Source: Cryptomeria japonica (lineage: Eukaryota; Streptophyta; Pinopsida; Cupressales; Cupressaceae). From it: a DNA stretch of 64,000 bases. Each line of letters begins with the position of its first letter. The first letter of the stretch is position 1. The stretch covers positions 329,680,802-329,744,801 of the forward strand of contig NC_081413.1 of NCBI RefSeq assembly GCF_030272615.1, read 5' to 3'. This document shows, piece by piece, positions 1-11,259 of the stretch. Under the pieces are notes generated by a model. It had not been told where the DNA came from. It worked only from the letters and a program-made list of their open reading frames with translations, and made no database searches. A program made the translations under genes and the position numbers.

Positions 1-910
1 TCAGCTATGCCTTTGCAACCTATTCAAGTTGAGCAACCCCTCATGAGATGGGGCATTGATTTTATTGGGCTAATAAATCCACCTTCAAGTGCAGGACAAA
101 AGTGGATATTTGTAGCAACCCATTATTTTACAAGATGGACCAAAGCAGTGGATTTGAAAGAAGCCAATAAGTCTTCAGTTCTGAACTTTTATGAAGATAT
201 AGTAACCAAGTTTGGAGTGCCTGAGTCAATCATCTCAGATAATGCCTTGGCATTTGTTGGACTGATAGTGACTGATTGGGCTGCCAGAAATGGAATTCAC
301 TTGAATACCTCTTCAAATTATTACCAGCAAGGTAATAGTTTGGCTGAGAGCACAAACAAGAATCTTATCATGATTATAAAGAGAACTATGGAGGATAATC
401 AAAGAGCTTGTCACACCAAATTGAAATCTACTTTGTGGGTAGATAGAATAACTCCTAAAAAATCAATTGGGAACTCTCGATATACACTAGTTTATGGAAA
501 AGAGGCAAGATTGCTTTTATCTGTAGAGCTTCCAACCCTTGATATTATACATCATCTGGAGATGTTTGAAGAAGAAGATCTGATGGCAGTCTGGTATTCT
601 CAACTCATGGAGCTTGAGGAGCTAAGAGATAAAGCAATGAAATCAATGGAATATCATCATCTTCAAATCAAGAGGGTCTTTGACAAGAAAGCTACTCCAC
701 GATTTTTTAGGGAAGGTGATGTTGTTCTCAAATGGGATGATCTGAAAAAGAAGGCCAGGAAAACATACAAAGTTTGATAATTTCTGGAATGGCCCTTTTG
801 TAATCACTAAATGCAAGGAGCACAATGCATTCCAACTCTCAACAATGGATGGAGAAGTTCTACCAATCCCTCTTAATGGGATTTGCCTCAAACATTATTT
901 TGAGGTATGA
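1..910 (+). pseudogene. Ty3/gypsy integrase, C-terminal part of pol, frameshifted
   Basis: Integrase core of a Ty3/gypsy polyprotein that begins outside the window. The integrase would insert retrotransposon cDNA into nuclear DNA. The catalytic triad is visible: Asp in GIDFIGLINPP, Asp in IISDNA, and Glu in SLAEST. The core is open from the left edge to the TGA at 775-777, ending GDVVLKWDDLKKKARKTYKV. The expected C-terminal part (KFDNFWNGPFVI, then LKHYFEV) continues in another frame and stops at 908-910, so a single-base indel near 770 breaks the gene. Asn-Ala replaces the usual Asn-Gly after the second Asp. This element is on the opposite strand to most other pol genes here and is interrupted downstream by the insertion at 1554. 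The family assignment is firm; I do not assign a lineage. Confidence 0.85.
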
Positions 911-1134
911 TCTACCTTTGTACATGCTAGGTTAGGTTTTGTGCTTCAATAAGTGTTGTTGGGATATAGTTTAGAAGTCTTTTGCATTTCCCTAAGTGTT
1001 TTTTCAGCACAGATAGAGTAGTCTAGGTGGTATTGTTTCCTGTTTTCAATGTCTCTAAGTTAGAGTTGCAAAGGTTTGTTACATTTTACTATTGTCACCC
1101 TTCCTAGCTGATTGAGCACATATATACAATTTAT

Positions 1135-1160
1135 GACAATAAAACTTGTGTTTTATTGTC
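1135..1160 (+). repeat. Hairpin unit 1, 11-bp perfect stem
   Basis: Left arm GACAATAAAAC (1135-1145), loop TTGT, right arm GTTTTATTGTC (1150-1160). Flanking TATGA and TCATA allow a longer stem with a bulge. The surrounding bases resemble unit 2 at 1288-1314. Confidence 0.9.
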
Positions 1161-1287
1161 ACAAATCATACATTCATACTCAGTTAGTTAGGGAAAATGA
1201 TAGCAGTCCATGCAAGAAGTTGCTTTGAGACAACTCAATCAAGGAGATAACTCTCACTAGTTCATCGAGTACATATCTACAACCTAT

Positions 1288-1314
1288 GATAGTGAAGTCT
1301 CATACTTCACTATC
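1288..1314 (+). repeat. Hairpin unit 2, 11-bp perfect stem
   Basis: Left arm GATAGTGAAGT (1288-1298), loop CTCAT, right arm ACTTCACTATC (1304-1314). It is homologous to unit 1: both are preceded by a gag(c/t)acatat(a/c)tacaa block. Five paired positions differ between the units, and each difference is matched on the opposite arm, so both stems remain perfect. Confidence 0.9.
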
Positions 1315-1553
1315 ACGAATTATAAACCTATACTTAAATAAACCGGCAAGGGTTATTTTTTGCACTAAGTTGTGTCCAGTTATGATTTGCTAAGTGACTT
1401 TGTGCCCAATAGATTTGCATAGGCTATTGGTTTTGATGTTTAGTAGGCAAACATCCAACATAAATCACCAAAAATGCTACCAGATTTTCACCTATGGGCT
1501 CAATCAAGTAGAGCTACTAAATTTCAAAGGCAAATGGAACATTTTACTTAACC

Positions 1554-2655
1554 TATTGGTATTTTGATAATGTTTAGTTGTGATTGTCATTGATGGACAC
1601 ACACTTATTTGATGAATGTATTATTCTCAACTGGTAGTTGTTGTAACCGGTATTGTATGTATAGTCTTTATTTGATTGAAGACTATCGGTGTTTTAAAGA
1701 AGAAGCTTATCAGTCAAGTGGTATGAAGACCTCAAGCAGAACGGAGACCCCGAGCGGTAGTTAATCTTTTGATCAGATCGACTATGATCAAGTTTTCCAG
1801 TTTTCACCTGTTAACCGGTGATTAGTATATGTAATTAACCGGTATACATGTAATGTGTGATGAGTTATCATCCACCGACACTTTAGCGGTGTTTTTGTGC
1901 CGTGTTACCAAATGTGTCTAGATGCACTGTACCTAGGAAATTGTAATCTAATTCTATTGGACCGACATAAAATCAAGTTCCTATTTAAGGACATCATGTC
2001 TAGGGTTTTAGGGGGTGAACAAAAGTTGATATGTGCGAGTCTTTGAGAGGAAAGGTATCTCGTGACTGAGATTGAGAGTGCAAAGCATAAAAGACTGAAG
2101 TAATGCTTGAATGCATTAACAAGGAGTTATCAGGGATCTAATCAAGCATTTTGTGCTACTATCTAGATCATTCACTTGTTGATTACTAATATCTTCGACA
2201 AGTCTGAAACCCTTAACCGGGTAGGCCCAACCAATCCTATTGTAAATCCTCTAACAAGGTGGTTCACAGTTGTGGATCTAAAATCCTTTAACAGGGTAGT
2301 CTTTAACAGGACTTATCTCCTAACAGAGATCTGGATTCCTAATAGGATCTGTTCTTGTGAAGAACATTGTAGGACCTTAACCGATCTGACCTTAACCGGT
2401 CTGGTTACTATTCTGTAGATAGTTGACTTGTGAGTTTTACTCGCCATGGTTTTTCCCATTTAGGTTTCCATGTCAAAATATCTTGTATTATGGTGATTAT
2501 ACTTTTATGGGTGAATGCTTTGTTTTCTATTTGGCTTATTTATGTTTTAACCAGTTTATTGTTTAAACTACTACAACGGTCTGGTGGAAAATTGTTTAAG
2601 ATTTTGGTTATGTTCTTAGGCATACTAATTCATCCCCCCCTCTTAGTATTCATCA
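1554..2655 (+). repeat. 5' LTR of the sirevirus-like element
   Basis: Begins TATTGGTATTTTG (first G mutated to A compared with TGTTGG in the 3' copy) and ends TTAGTATTCATCA. It aligns over its length with 7912-8998 with scattered substitutions and small indels, so the insertion is not recent. A C-run followed by CTCTTAG lies just before the end, a motif shared with two other LTRs in this window (36144-37408, and a variant in 61779-62614). Confidence 0.92.
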
Positions 2656-2657
2656 AT

Positions 2658-2669
2658 TGGTATTGGAGC
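2658..2669 (+). promoter_or_regulatory. Primer-binding site (tRNA-iMet type)
   Basis: TGGTATTGGAGC lies two bases after the 5' LTR. It differs at two positions from TGGTATCAGAGC, the usual complement of the plant initiator tRNA-Met 3' end. It would prime minus-strand cDNA synthesis. Confidence 0.8.
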
Positions 2670-2705
2670 CTACCTTTCCATAAGTCTAACCAGCTGAAAG
2701 GAGAT

Positions 2706-3949
2706 ATGGGAGAATACAATATGAGGGAACTCACTCACCGTTTGGCTGAATCTAAGAAAGCCTATGATGAACTCAAGATCAAGTTTAAAGCCTATTTAGT
2801 CAAGAGAAGAGAGATTGCTGAGCAGTTGATGGAACTTACCGAAAACAACTCCTCTGATGAAGTAGACATGGATGCCCTAGTTGGAGAAGTGGAGAAACTA
2901 AATGAATCCAAAACTAACCTAAGGAGGGAGTTAGAAGGACTGACTATCAGGATGAGTCAGGAACTAGAAAACAAGAGAAAAGCTAAAGATTTGGTAAAAG
3001 ACAAGGAGCATGAGATCTTTAAATTAAAGCAAGAAGTTGGTACCATTACCACTTATCTACTGGAGGGTAAAGAAGAAAAAGAAGAAATGCAAGCTAAACT
3101 GAATGCAACTTTCTCTCAAAATGAAACCTTGGTGAAGAACAATGATGCCCTTTCCAAGGAACTTGCTGAGAACAAAGAAATACTTACTAAGTTCAACCAG
3201 ACTGCTGTCAAGTTAGAACAAAAACTGGAATTAATAAAACCATCAAAGAATACCATTGGACTTGGTTTCTCTGGATACCAGAACCAAGAATGATGCACTG
3301 AAGAAACAATCATCACCTAAGGACAACAATTGAAGTAAAGGTAAGGAAAAGTTTAAACACGTTTGCTTTAATTGTCTTAAGGAAGGACATACTGGCAATG
3401 TATGTAGGAGCAAGCCTTACAATAATTTTCCTTATTTTCAAAATAATGTGGCTAGACCTGGTAGATTTAATGGTCACTGCTATACATGCAACAAGTTTGG
3501 GCATAGAGATTTTGAGTGCAGGTCAATTATCAACAACTTTGGAATTAATCCACCAAGATCCAATGGAGCCATCCCTAAAACTCTTATAAACCAGTACAAA
3601 ACCCACGACCACTGGTCAAATTGTTGTGAAGCGGCAACTAGTTGGAGAGCAACCTGTCTAATCTATCGTGGTAGCAATCACACTACTGCAACATGTAGAA
3701 GGAAGAATGGAAATGTGAGCACTGGACCATGGAGAACACCTGGAATGGTATGCTATCACTGCAACAAATCGGGACACCACCAGAGCATGTAGAATGAGAA
3801 AGAATCCATCGGGAAACATACCAATCAACACTGAAGGGAAGATTGATATTGAAACCTTTCAAGCGGATATGGACAAAACTTGGAAAAAGAAATCTGAAAT
3901 GAAGCCACATGATGAACTAGTTTCCGCACCAAGTGTGGAAATCCCTTAA
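2706..3949 (+). pseudogene. Gag-like protein: coiled coil plus zinc knuckles, broken
   Basis: Probable start ATG 2706 (MGEYNMRELTHRLAE), the first Met after the primer-binding site; the open frame reaches back into the LTR, which I do not count. Residues 1-195 are a charged, heptad-rich coiled coil with many Glu, Lys and Leu. The frame stops at 3291-3293; a +1 shift and a further TGA lead into a zinc-knuckle tail. Two intact CX2CX4HX4C knuckles are visible (CFNCLKEGHTGNVC and CYTCNKFGHRDFEC), then a degenerate one and a fourth, CYHCNKSGH, broken by a small deletion near 3780. The end is about 3949. A Gag would form the particle and bind RNA through the knuckles. No protease or integrase follows, where pol would normally begin. 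Confidence 0.7.
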
Positions 3950-4421
3950 TCAGTAAACCGAGCTTCAAAAAGCTTAGGGGGAACATATTGGTATAAATAT
4001 TTAGAAACCCTCGGAGTATATCGGTAAGGCACTTTTATCGATAGTTGTTACCTGTCAACAGATAGAAGAATTGAAGCGGTAAAAAGTAAGATTAGGGTTT
4101 GAACCCTAATAGTGATGCATTTATTATGGTAGGTGGGAGCGTGTTTAAAAGTGACTTTTGTCGTCATTTCTACTTATTTAGCTGCCAAGAAACTTCGTTT
4201 AAGCTGAGTAGCACAACTAAAGCAATTCATCTTGCATTCGAAAGAATTCAGAAAGAAATCTTGCACAAATCTTGCAACCGTTTCATACTATCAGTGTGAA
4301 AGTCAAAGTGGTAATCAAGCGTCCGGAGAAGTGTATTTTGCTCATCATCGGCAAACCCTAAAGCTTGGAGAATAAAGGTATTTCTCTTTGAAACATTCTT
4401 ATCATTTGGAATCAGTTTGAT
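3950..4421 (+). other. Noncoding spacer where pol would be expected
   Basis: About 470 bases without coding potential between the gag-like tail and the env-like start. It contains aagcttagggggaacat near 3968, a purine-rich stretch of the kind found near sirevirus gene ends. In complete sireviruses pol lies between gag and the env-like ORF, so this spacer probably marks the site of an ancestral pol loss. Confidence 0.5.
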
Positions 4422-7400
4422 ATGGCATCTGCATCTAATGTCCCCTCTAGTTCTACTGAACCTAAGGACACACTCGAGCCTCTTAAGATGAGATATAATG
4501 CCCTATCCCAAATTCTCGTCGGAGTCATTATCCAAGGTGATGTTACAGGATATATTGATTGTAAACTAGAAGACCTAGGGTCCCTAGTAATTCACTCCTA
4601 GTTCAGTCTGTTCTGTGGAGATGATAAAAAGATTAAACCCGAATATAGCATAATAGAGAAGAAGAAATTGCACAATGCAGTTTACTTTCTTGAAGAATTT
4701 ACTGAGGAACACGTCAGGATTATCCTCAGTAGGGTTCATGGTGACAAAATGTACCTTCAATGAACGCATGACATTACACCGGAGGCAATTCATGCCATGA
4801 CCAGATTCTTCAATATTGGGGAAGTGCCTGTTCTTTGGAAAATCTCTAAATCGAAAGTAACAGAGCTCACCGGTTCAGTAAGTGATCAATGAGTAATGAC
4901 TGTCAATACCATTAGAGATGATTTGGTGAAATATGCATGTATGGTAATTGGGTACAAAATATTTTATGCTAGCAGAATGAATTCTATTCCTTCAGCTGTG
5001 GTGCATGCTGCTTACAAAATGATAAAAGAGAATGCAGAATGTGATCTATGTACCTGTATGAAGAATCAACTCTTAGAGAACCTGAAGTCGATCAAATCAG
5101 ATAAATCTCAGAGGTTCAAGTTTGGTCAATTACTAATTGGTTTATTTTTCTACTTTCAAAGATACTTTCCTAGAGTCGGTGATATTGAATGGTCAACTGA
5201 TCTACCGGTTACCAGACAAATAAAGGAGAGTCTGCAAGTAGTAGGAACTGCATATCCGAAGACTTTGAACAAGTATTTTAGTGAATTTAAACTAAAAATA
5301 AACCAAAGAATGAGAATATCTGGTGATTTAGTTAAGGAATATGAAGATGCCATCTGTTTCACCATCAAAATAGATGAATGCATAATGGAAGCAGTTGAAC
5401 CCAGAAAAGATGTAGTTGGGCCTATGGCCTATGAGGTGGTAAATGATATATTGACAGGATACGCCTCAACCCTACTAGCCTCACCATTGGAGCCCAAAAA
5501 GAAGAGGATTGGTACTTATTTAGAGAGAATCAAATCTAGTGAAGAACCGAAGGAGATAAAAGGTAAAGAAGCACCATCGGCATCAGCACCGGTTACATCT
5601 GTTGTAAACCCAAAGTGACCAAAAGGTTACTTGCTAAAAAGAAACCAGAGGCTATTCTGGAAAAGGTGTTCAAATGAACACGGAAAACCAGGAATCACTC
5701 CCCAGATCCAGAAGACTCTGAATCTGAGGTAGAAGTAAAGAAGACAAGGCAATTTACCAAGAAAATGAAGTCAATCGGTAATGTACCTACAATCTCTGCA
5801 CTGGTAAACTTAGATATTTCTTCTTACAAGCCTATGACACATTGTCAAAGGACCATAAATAATATTAGAAGAAAATTCCTTGACGATTTAAAGGAGTATT
5901 TTGATTATTTCAATGATAATGAAAAGGAGGAGGTTGAACAAGAACTCATTAAATATCTATACATAAATGATCGGTCACCTTCTGAGATTAAATTTGTTAC
6001 ATCTAAATCCTTGTATGATTCTTTGGACAACAAATGGCACATTGCTATTGACAAGGAGCAAGACATCAGGGAGAAAATTCTTGCTCAATATTTTCCAGAT
6101 GTCTCTAATTCAGAATTGTTTGAACTCATTGATAAGAACAAAGGCATTTTTTTCATGCGAAGAAGAAGACTTCTGCTACTCGAAGGCAAATTTTCTGAAG
6201 TAGAAAAAGACACCCATTTGAAGGTGAAATCTGTTGTCGACATGCAAAGAGTACAAGAAGCTAATCGACTGGCTGAACAAGAGCCTAATCTATCCACAAC
6301 CAAACCCGATGTAGTCTTTGACAGTATGGGTGAAAGAATAGCAGAACAAAATGACCCCATTGATGTTGATGCACTAGAAATAGAAGATATCACTCTAGAT
6401 AAGGAGCAAGCTGAAAAAGAAAGATTAGAGAAAGAAAAGAAAGAGAAAGCGGAAAATCAGAGACTTGAAAAGGAGAAAGCAGAGAAAGAAAAACAAGAGA
6501 AAGAACAAGTGGAGAAAGCGTGACAGGAAAAGAAGAAAATGGAAGAAGAGGAAAAGAAGAAAAAGGAGGAAGAGGAGAAGAAGAGAAAGGAAGAAGACGA
6601 GAAAAAGAAAAAGGAAGAAGAAGAAAAGAGGAAAGAAATAGAGAAGAAGAAGGAAGAGGAGAAACAGAGAGAAGAAGAGAGAAAGAAACAAGAGGAGAAG
6701 GCTGTCAAGCTAGCCCAAGAAAGAGATGAAGTGGAGAAGCAAAGACAAGCGGAGGTCAAAGCCAAAGAAGAAGAACAGATTCCTAAGGCAACTGGAGATC
6801 AAGCCAAGCAGGTTGATTCCACCAGTTCCACTGATTTGACTCTTGCCTACCTAATCCAATCGGCTAATGAAACTGAGCTACTACGAAGCATTCACTTAGC
6901 GCAGGAAAGATTGGAAGAACTAAGGAAAAAGAAAGAATAGGATGTCATTCAGTTTGTCATTGACACCCTCTCCAATCTAATCCCCGGTACTAATCTCCCC
7001 AGTACTGATTCCTTGCTGGCTAATCTCAAACTACTCTGCACAGTAGTCGATGACCAGGTACAATGTTTGGAAGATGTTGCCCAGGCCACTGCAAAGACAA
7101 GCCATGAAAAGGCACTCGCAGTTACCTTAATACAACACATGAATGACGACCGGGCAAAACTAGTTAAACAGAAAGATGATATAAGGTCGGCTATGGGTGA
7201 AGGTCACCTACTCTTGAGTAAAATATGTCAACCTCACCTATTCTATGAAGATGCTTTGAAGTAAAAGACACTATTACAAACAAAGTTGCAGAAGTACATC
7301 GGCAACTTCAAGCTGCCCTATGATCTGTTCACAACCTATGGACACTTTCTTCATCACTATCAGCATCAAATTGCCAAGTTTGACTCAGAAATATGCAATC

Positions 7401-7657
7401 GGACTCGAGATTTGCAGGAGCTTCAGTTGCTCCTATTGCCTAAATTACAGGTACTCCAGAAATGCTTTCTGAACCTAGAAGCTATCACTGTAACACAGGA
7501 GCTGAGCACCATAGATGCGATGGAAGAACTAGCCTTCCAAATGAAGACCGAGAGTGAAATTGCTGCCCGACTTCTTGAGTCATGGTCCTTAGATATGAAG
7601 GACTTTCTGCAAAACTTTAAATCTCTTTTTGAGAAATTTTATTTTTTGTTGTCATAA
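4422..7657 (+). pseudogene. Sirevirus env-like ORF, large coiled-coil protein, broken
   Basis: Starts MASASNVPSSSTEPKDTLE at 4422 and ends SLFEKFYFLLS at 7657, about 1,070 codons. It is interrupted by several in-frame stops (near 4600, 4762, 4892, 5677, 6521, 6940 and 7264) and one frameshift between 5618 and 5765. The N-terminal third is globular (DITPEAIHAMTRFF, RYFPRVGDIEWSTDLPVTRQ). The middle is acidic. Around 6390-6780 lies an extreme Lys/Glu coiled coil, followed by a Leu-rich helical C-terminal region. I see no clear signal peptide or transmembrane segment. Known sireviruses have an env-like ORF of unknown function in this position; the name does not show a true envelope role. The minus-strand ORF at 62819-64000 is the positional equivalent in another element. 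Confidence 0.6.
6525..6701 (+). other. 177-base nearly pure purine tract
   Basis: Only five pyrimidines occur in 177 bases (6540, 6598, 6639, 6665, 6689). It encodes the Lys/Glu-rich coiled coil of the env-like ORF. Opposite-strand open frames here, rich in Phe/Ser/Leu, are shadows. Confidence 0.95.
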
Positions 7658-7723
7658 ACACATACTTTGTTTTTACGTTATGCAAACTGGCAATATTTTT
7701 TTATTTTCTTTGTAATTGTTGGC

Positions 7724-7910
7724 AAAGGGGGAGTAGTGTATCTATCTTCAAATTTTGACAAGTATTTTTGCACATACTTGTAATTTTTGCAAAGGGAGTA
7801 GTGTATATGCTTAGGGGGAGTAATTTTGTTTATGACAAATTTTTTTTTTGTTAAAGCACTTAGATGTCAAAAATTTTCCTAAGTGTTGCCATCAATGCCA
7901 AAGGGGGAGA
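7724..7910 (+). promoter_or_regulatory. Multiple polypurine tracts before the 3' LTR
   Basis: Four purine tracts: AAAGGGGGAG at 7724-7733, AAAGGGAG at 7791-7798, AGGGGGAG at 7813-7820, and AAAGGGGGAGA at 7900-7910. The last one lies one base from the 3' LTR and is the likely plus-strand primer. Multiple tracts of this type are a described feature of sireviruses. Confidence 0.75.
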
Positions 7911-7911
7911 T

Positions 7912-8998
7912 TGTTGGTATTTTGATGATGTTTAGTTGTGATTGTCTTTGATAGACACACACTTATTTGATGAATGTATTATTCTCAACCGCTAGTTGTT
8001 CTAACTGGTATTGTATGTATAGTCTTTATTTGATTGAAGACTATCGGTGTTTTAAAGAAGAAGCTTATTGGTCAACTGGTATGAAGACCTCAAGCAGAAC
8101 GGAGACCCCAAGCGGTAGTTAATCTTTTGATCAGATTGACTATGATCAAGTTTTCCAGTCTTCACCTATTAACTGGTGATTGGTATATGTAATTAACCGG
8201 TATACATATAATGTGTGATGAGTTATCATCCACCAACACTTTAGCGGTGTTTCTGTGTCGTGTTACCAAATGTGTCTAGATTCACTGTACCTAGGAAATT
8301 GTAATGTAATCCTATTGGACGACATGAAATCAAGTTCCTATTTAAGGACATCATGTCTAGGGTTTTAGGGGGGGAGCAAAAGTTGATATGTGTGAGTCTT
8401 TGAGAGGAAAGGTATCTCATGACTGAGATTGAGAGTGCAAAGCATAGAAGACTGAAGTAATGCTTGAATGCATTAACAAGGAGTTAGCAGGGATCTAATC
8501 AAGCATTCTGTGCTACTATCTAGATCATTCACTTGTTGATTACTAATATCTTCAACAAGTCTGAAACCCTTAACCGGGTAGGCCGAGCCAATCCTATTGT
8601 AAATCCTCTAACAAGGTGGTTCACAGTTGTGGATCTGAAATCCTTTAATAAGGTAGTCTTTAACAGGACTTATCTCCTAACAAAGATTTGGATTCCTAAC
8701 AGGATCTGTTCTGGTGAAGAACATTGTAAGACCTTAACCGGTCTGGTTACTATTTTGCAGATAGTTGACTTGTGAGTTTTACTCACCGTGTTTTTTCCCA
8801 TTTGGGTTTCCAAGTCAAAATATCTTGTGTTATGGTGATTGCACTTTTATGGGTGAATGCTTTATTTGCTATTTGGCTTATTTATGTTTTAACCAGTTTA
8901 TTGTTTAAACTACTACACCGGTCTGGTGGAAAATTGTTTAAGAGTTTGGTTAAGTTCTTAGGCATACTAATTCACCCCCCCCCTCTTAGTATTCATCA
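7912..8998 (+). repeat. 3' LTR of the sirevirus-like element
   Basis: TGTTGGTATTTTG to AGTATTCATCA. Paired with 1554-2655 and followed by the target duplication taacc. Confidence 0.93.
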
Positions 8999-9003
8999 TA
9001 ACC

Positions 9004-10102
9004 TTCTATGATACATTCAGTCATATAAATGAAATAACTTTACTAGATTACAAAGAGATAAATCATTGCATTCATACAAGTGAATGAAATATAAAATATT
9101 ACGCAATCTTTTGAAAATTATAATTCTTATTGACTGAAATAAAATACATGTGTCTCACACAACAAGCCGTGAGACTAATTTTTCTCAGTTGATATAGTGA
9201 GACTAATTTTTCTCAGTTGATATAGATAGGAACTAAAATATGTATAAATGAGTAAATGTGGAAAGGAAAAATAAACATGTAGAGAAGGTAACCATGCATT
9301 GCTTGAATGACTGTTACTATCAGTTTGATCTGCTCTCATTTGCCTTGCCTTGCTAAATCCTTGGTCTTTAGATGTCCTGCCTCCTGCATTGAGTGAAAAC
9401 AATGAGTTAGAACAAAAGTTCTAATCAATGAAAGGCTACATCTTGTACATCTACATTTACCCATGCATACATATGTCAATCCCTATGTGTATCACATGTA
9501 GTGCCTTCTTTAAGTATCCAAAATCAAACAAAGAATCATCATGCATACCTCAGATAGGCATATATTTCTCTAACATGTTTGTGTCATGTGCAGATACGGG
9601 TATAATCATGTTCATTTTCAACATAAAAAACCAAGTGGTGCAATGACAAACTGATAGTAAGAGTTGTAAAGTACATGTTATCTTGCAGAGGCCAAGTGGA
9701 GATTCAATATTCTGTTTTTATTTTGACATGACCTCCTTTTTCTTTTCCTAAAAAGGATAAAAAGATGGTCAATGTCAAAAAAAGGTAGAACATTGCTAAA
9801 AGGCATTGACATTGTTCCATTCTGGAAAAGAATATGAGCCTGACAATCAAAGTGTACTACATCAGAAAAGATGTTTAAATATAAACAGGATGGAAGGAAT
9901 TGAATACATAAATGTGCTTCAAAGGTGTACAGTCAATATACACATTTTCACAATCAAGTTCACAAGGAAAAAAATCACTGTCAAAGAGTATTAATAGTAA
10001 AAAACAGTGAATGTTTATCCTTTTGGATATCAAACATGAGGGGCAGATTGTAAAAATGACAGAGAATACAAGATATAAAACCTTTGATAACAAAAATAGC
10101 AG
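9004..10102. other. Intergenic stretch, no gene seen
   Basis: AT-rich DNA between two complete elements. I find no coding sequence on either strand. A 28-base unit (gtgagactaatttttctcag...) is present twice in tandem at about 9169-9224. Confidence 0.6.
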
Positions 10103-11259
10103 TGTCGTGCTCTGTGATGATGCGATACCTATAGCTCCAACACAAAACACTCAATAGATCATTACAAGCATGGTTAGCAAATCATAAACAAATGAAAGAT
10201 AAAACTATGACAAAGCGATCTATCGCCTCCTAAGAGATGCAAGTATGGATTTGCTTTCAGATCTGGATAAGCAATCCTAGTGACTTGACTACACCTAGAT
10301 GGAGGATTTGAAATGATAATGATATGCAAAGATGAGATTGATTATGATAGATTGATCCAAGAGACTAATTAAGCTAATGATATGCATGATTTAAGCTATG
10401 ATGATGATGCAATTAAGCTAGAAAAGAGATTGATTAAGCTACATGATTCAACAATTATGCTAGAAAACGATCAAATTAAACTAAGTCTAAGATGCAATTG
10501 CGTATAATAACAATGCTCAAATGATATGCTAGAATGGATATGCCTATAGTAACAATGCATGAGATGAGATCCTTATTGCTCCAAAATGGGGGATATTTAT
10601 AGGATTTCCAAGGCCAGGGGTGAGGTGGCAGGAATCAACGGTCAAGATTGAGTCTGAAGATATCAAGGGTGAAATTAGAGGAGGTTGGAGAAGAGGTTGG
10701 AGGAAGAGACACTTGTCATCTCTGTGGTGACAAGTGTCAAGGAGCTTTTCTCATAAAAGGGCAAGTGTCCAAGGGAGGAGATATATGGCCAAAGTTCCAT
10801 GTGTCTCAAGAAGAAAATATCCACACCATAGGAGGTTAGGATAAGAAGGTTAGAAAATGAAAGATAGGATAGGCTTAGGCAAGCCCAAGGTTAGGTGGAA
10901 TGGGTTAGGTTAGAGGGATGGTTAGAAGTTAGGAGGCATGTGGGTAATTTGATTTTAAAAGTTCAAATAAGAGGAAAAGACTAATTAATTCTCAACAACT
11001 CATAAATTGATTTGTTTTAATTAATCAGAGGATTAGAAGAATTGATTGAAGTGGGGGGAGGATTAATTAATTTGAATTAATTAATCAAAAGAGACTATTG
11101 AAATGAACCTATTAAATAAATCCTTAGATTTATTAATAAGTAGATGAAAGGGGGAATTTAATCAAATTGCTTAATGAATTCAATTAAATTAGGAAGAGAG
11201 ATTAATTAAATAATTGCTTATTTAATTAATTATCTTCAGACCATTTTTAGGTGTATACA
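10103..11259 (-). repeat. 3' LTR of the first Tat element
   Basis: On the plus strand it runs TGTCGTGCTCTGTGATGATG to AGGTGTATACA. Next to it, ttttgcccctc at 11260-11270 is the reverse complement of the polypurine tract GAGGGGCAAAA. Confidence 0.92.

Larger units (their letters stand above)
911..1553 (+). other. Noncoding tail of the first gypsy element
   Basis: No convincing coding sequence. It directly follows the integrase stop and is probably the 3' untranslated region of that element. It holds two tandem, similar hairpin units (about 1110-1185 and 1265-1335). The tail is cut by the sirevirus-like insertion at 1554; the other side of the same target continues from 8999. Confidence 0.5.
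1554..8998 (+). mobile_element. Sirevirus-like Ty1/copia element without pol
   Basis: Complete LTR retrotransposon of 7.4 kb. Two LTRs of about 1.1 kb (1554-2655 and 7912-8998) are flanked by an exact 5-bp target duplication, taacc (1549-1553 and 8999-9003). A primer-binding site matching initiator tRNA-Met follows the 5' LTR, and a purine tract precedes the 3' LTR. The interior holds a gag-like region with zinc knuckles (2706-3949) and a long env-like region (4422-7657). No protease, integrase, RT or RNase H is found between them. Sireviruses are known for extra purine tracts before the 3' LTR and for an env-like ORF after pol, and both are seen here. It is therefore non-autonomous, and its ORFs carry stops and frameshifts. 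Confidence 0.85.

Noticed and set aside
2430-2705. Upstream extension of the gag-like frame with hydrophobic residues
   Set aside because: It lies in the 5' LTR and before the primer-binding site, so it is not part of the internal coding region.
6425-6765. Long minus-strand open frames rich in Phe, Leu and Ser
   Set aside because: They are the complement of the purine tract in the env-like ORF; low complexity with no motif.
9875-10150. 91-codon minus-strand ORF
   Set aside because: Overlaps the end of an LTR, has no motif and lies in AT-rich DNA.
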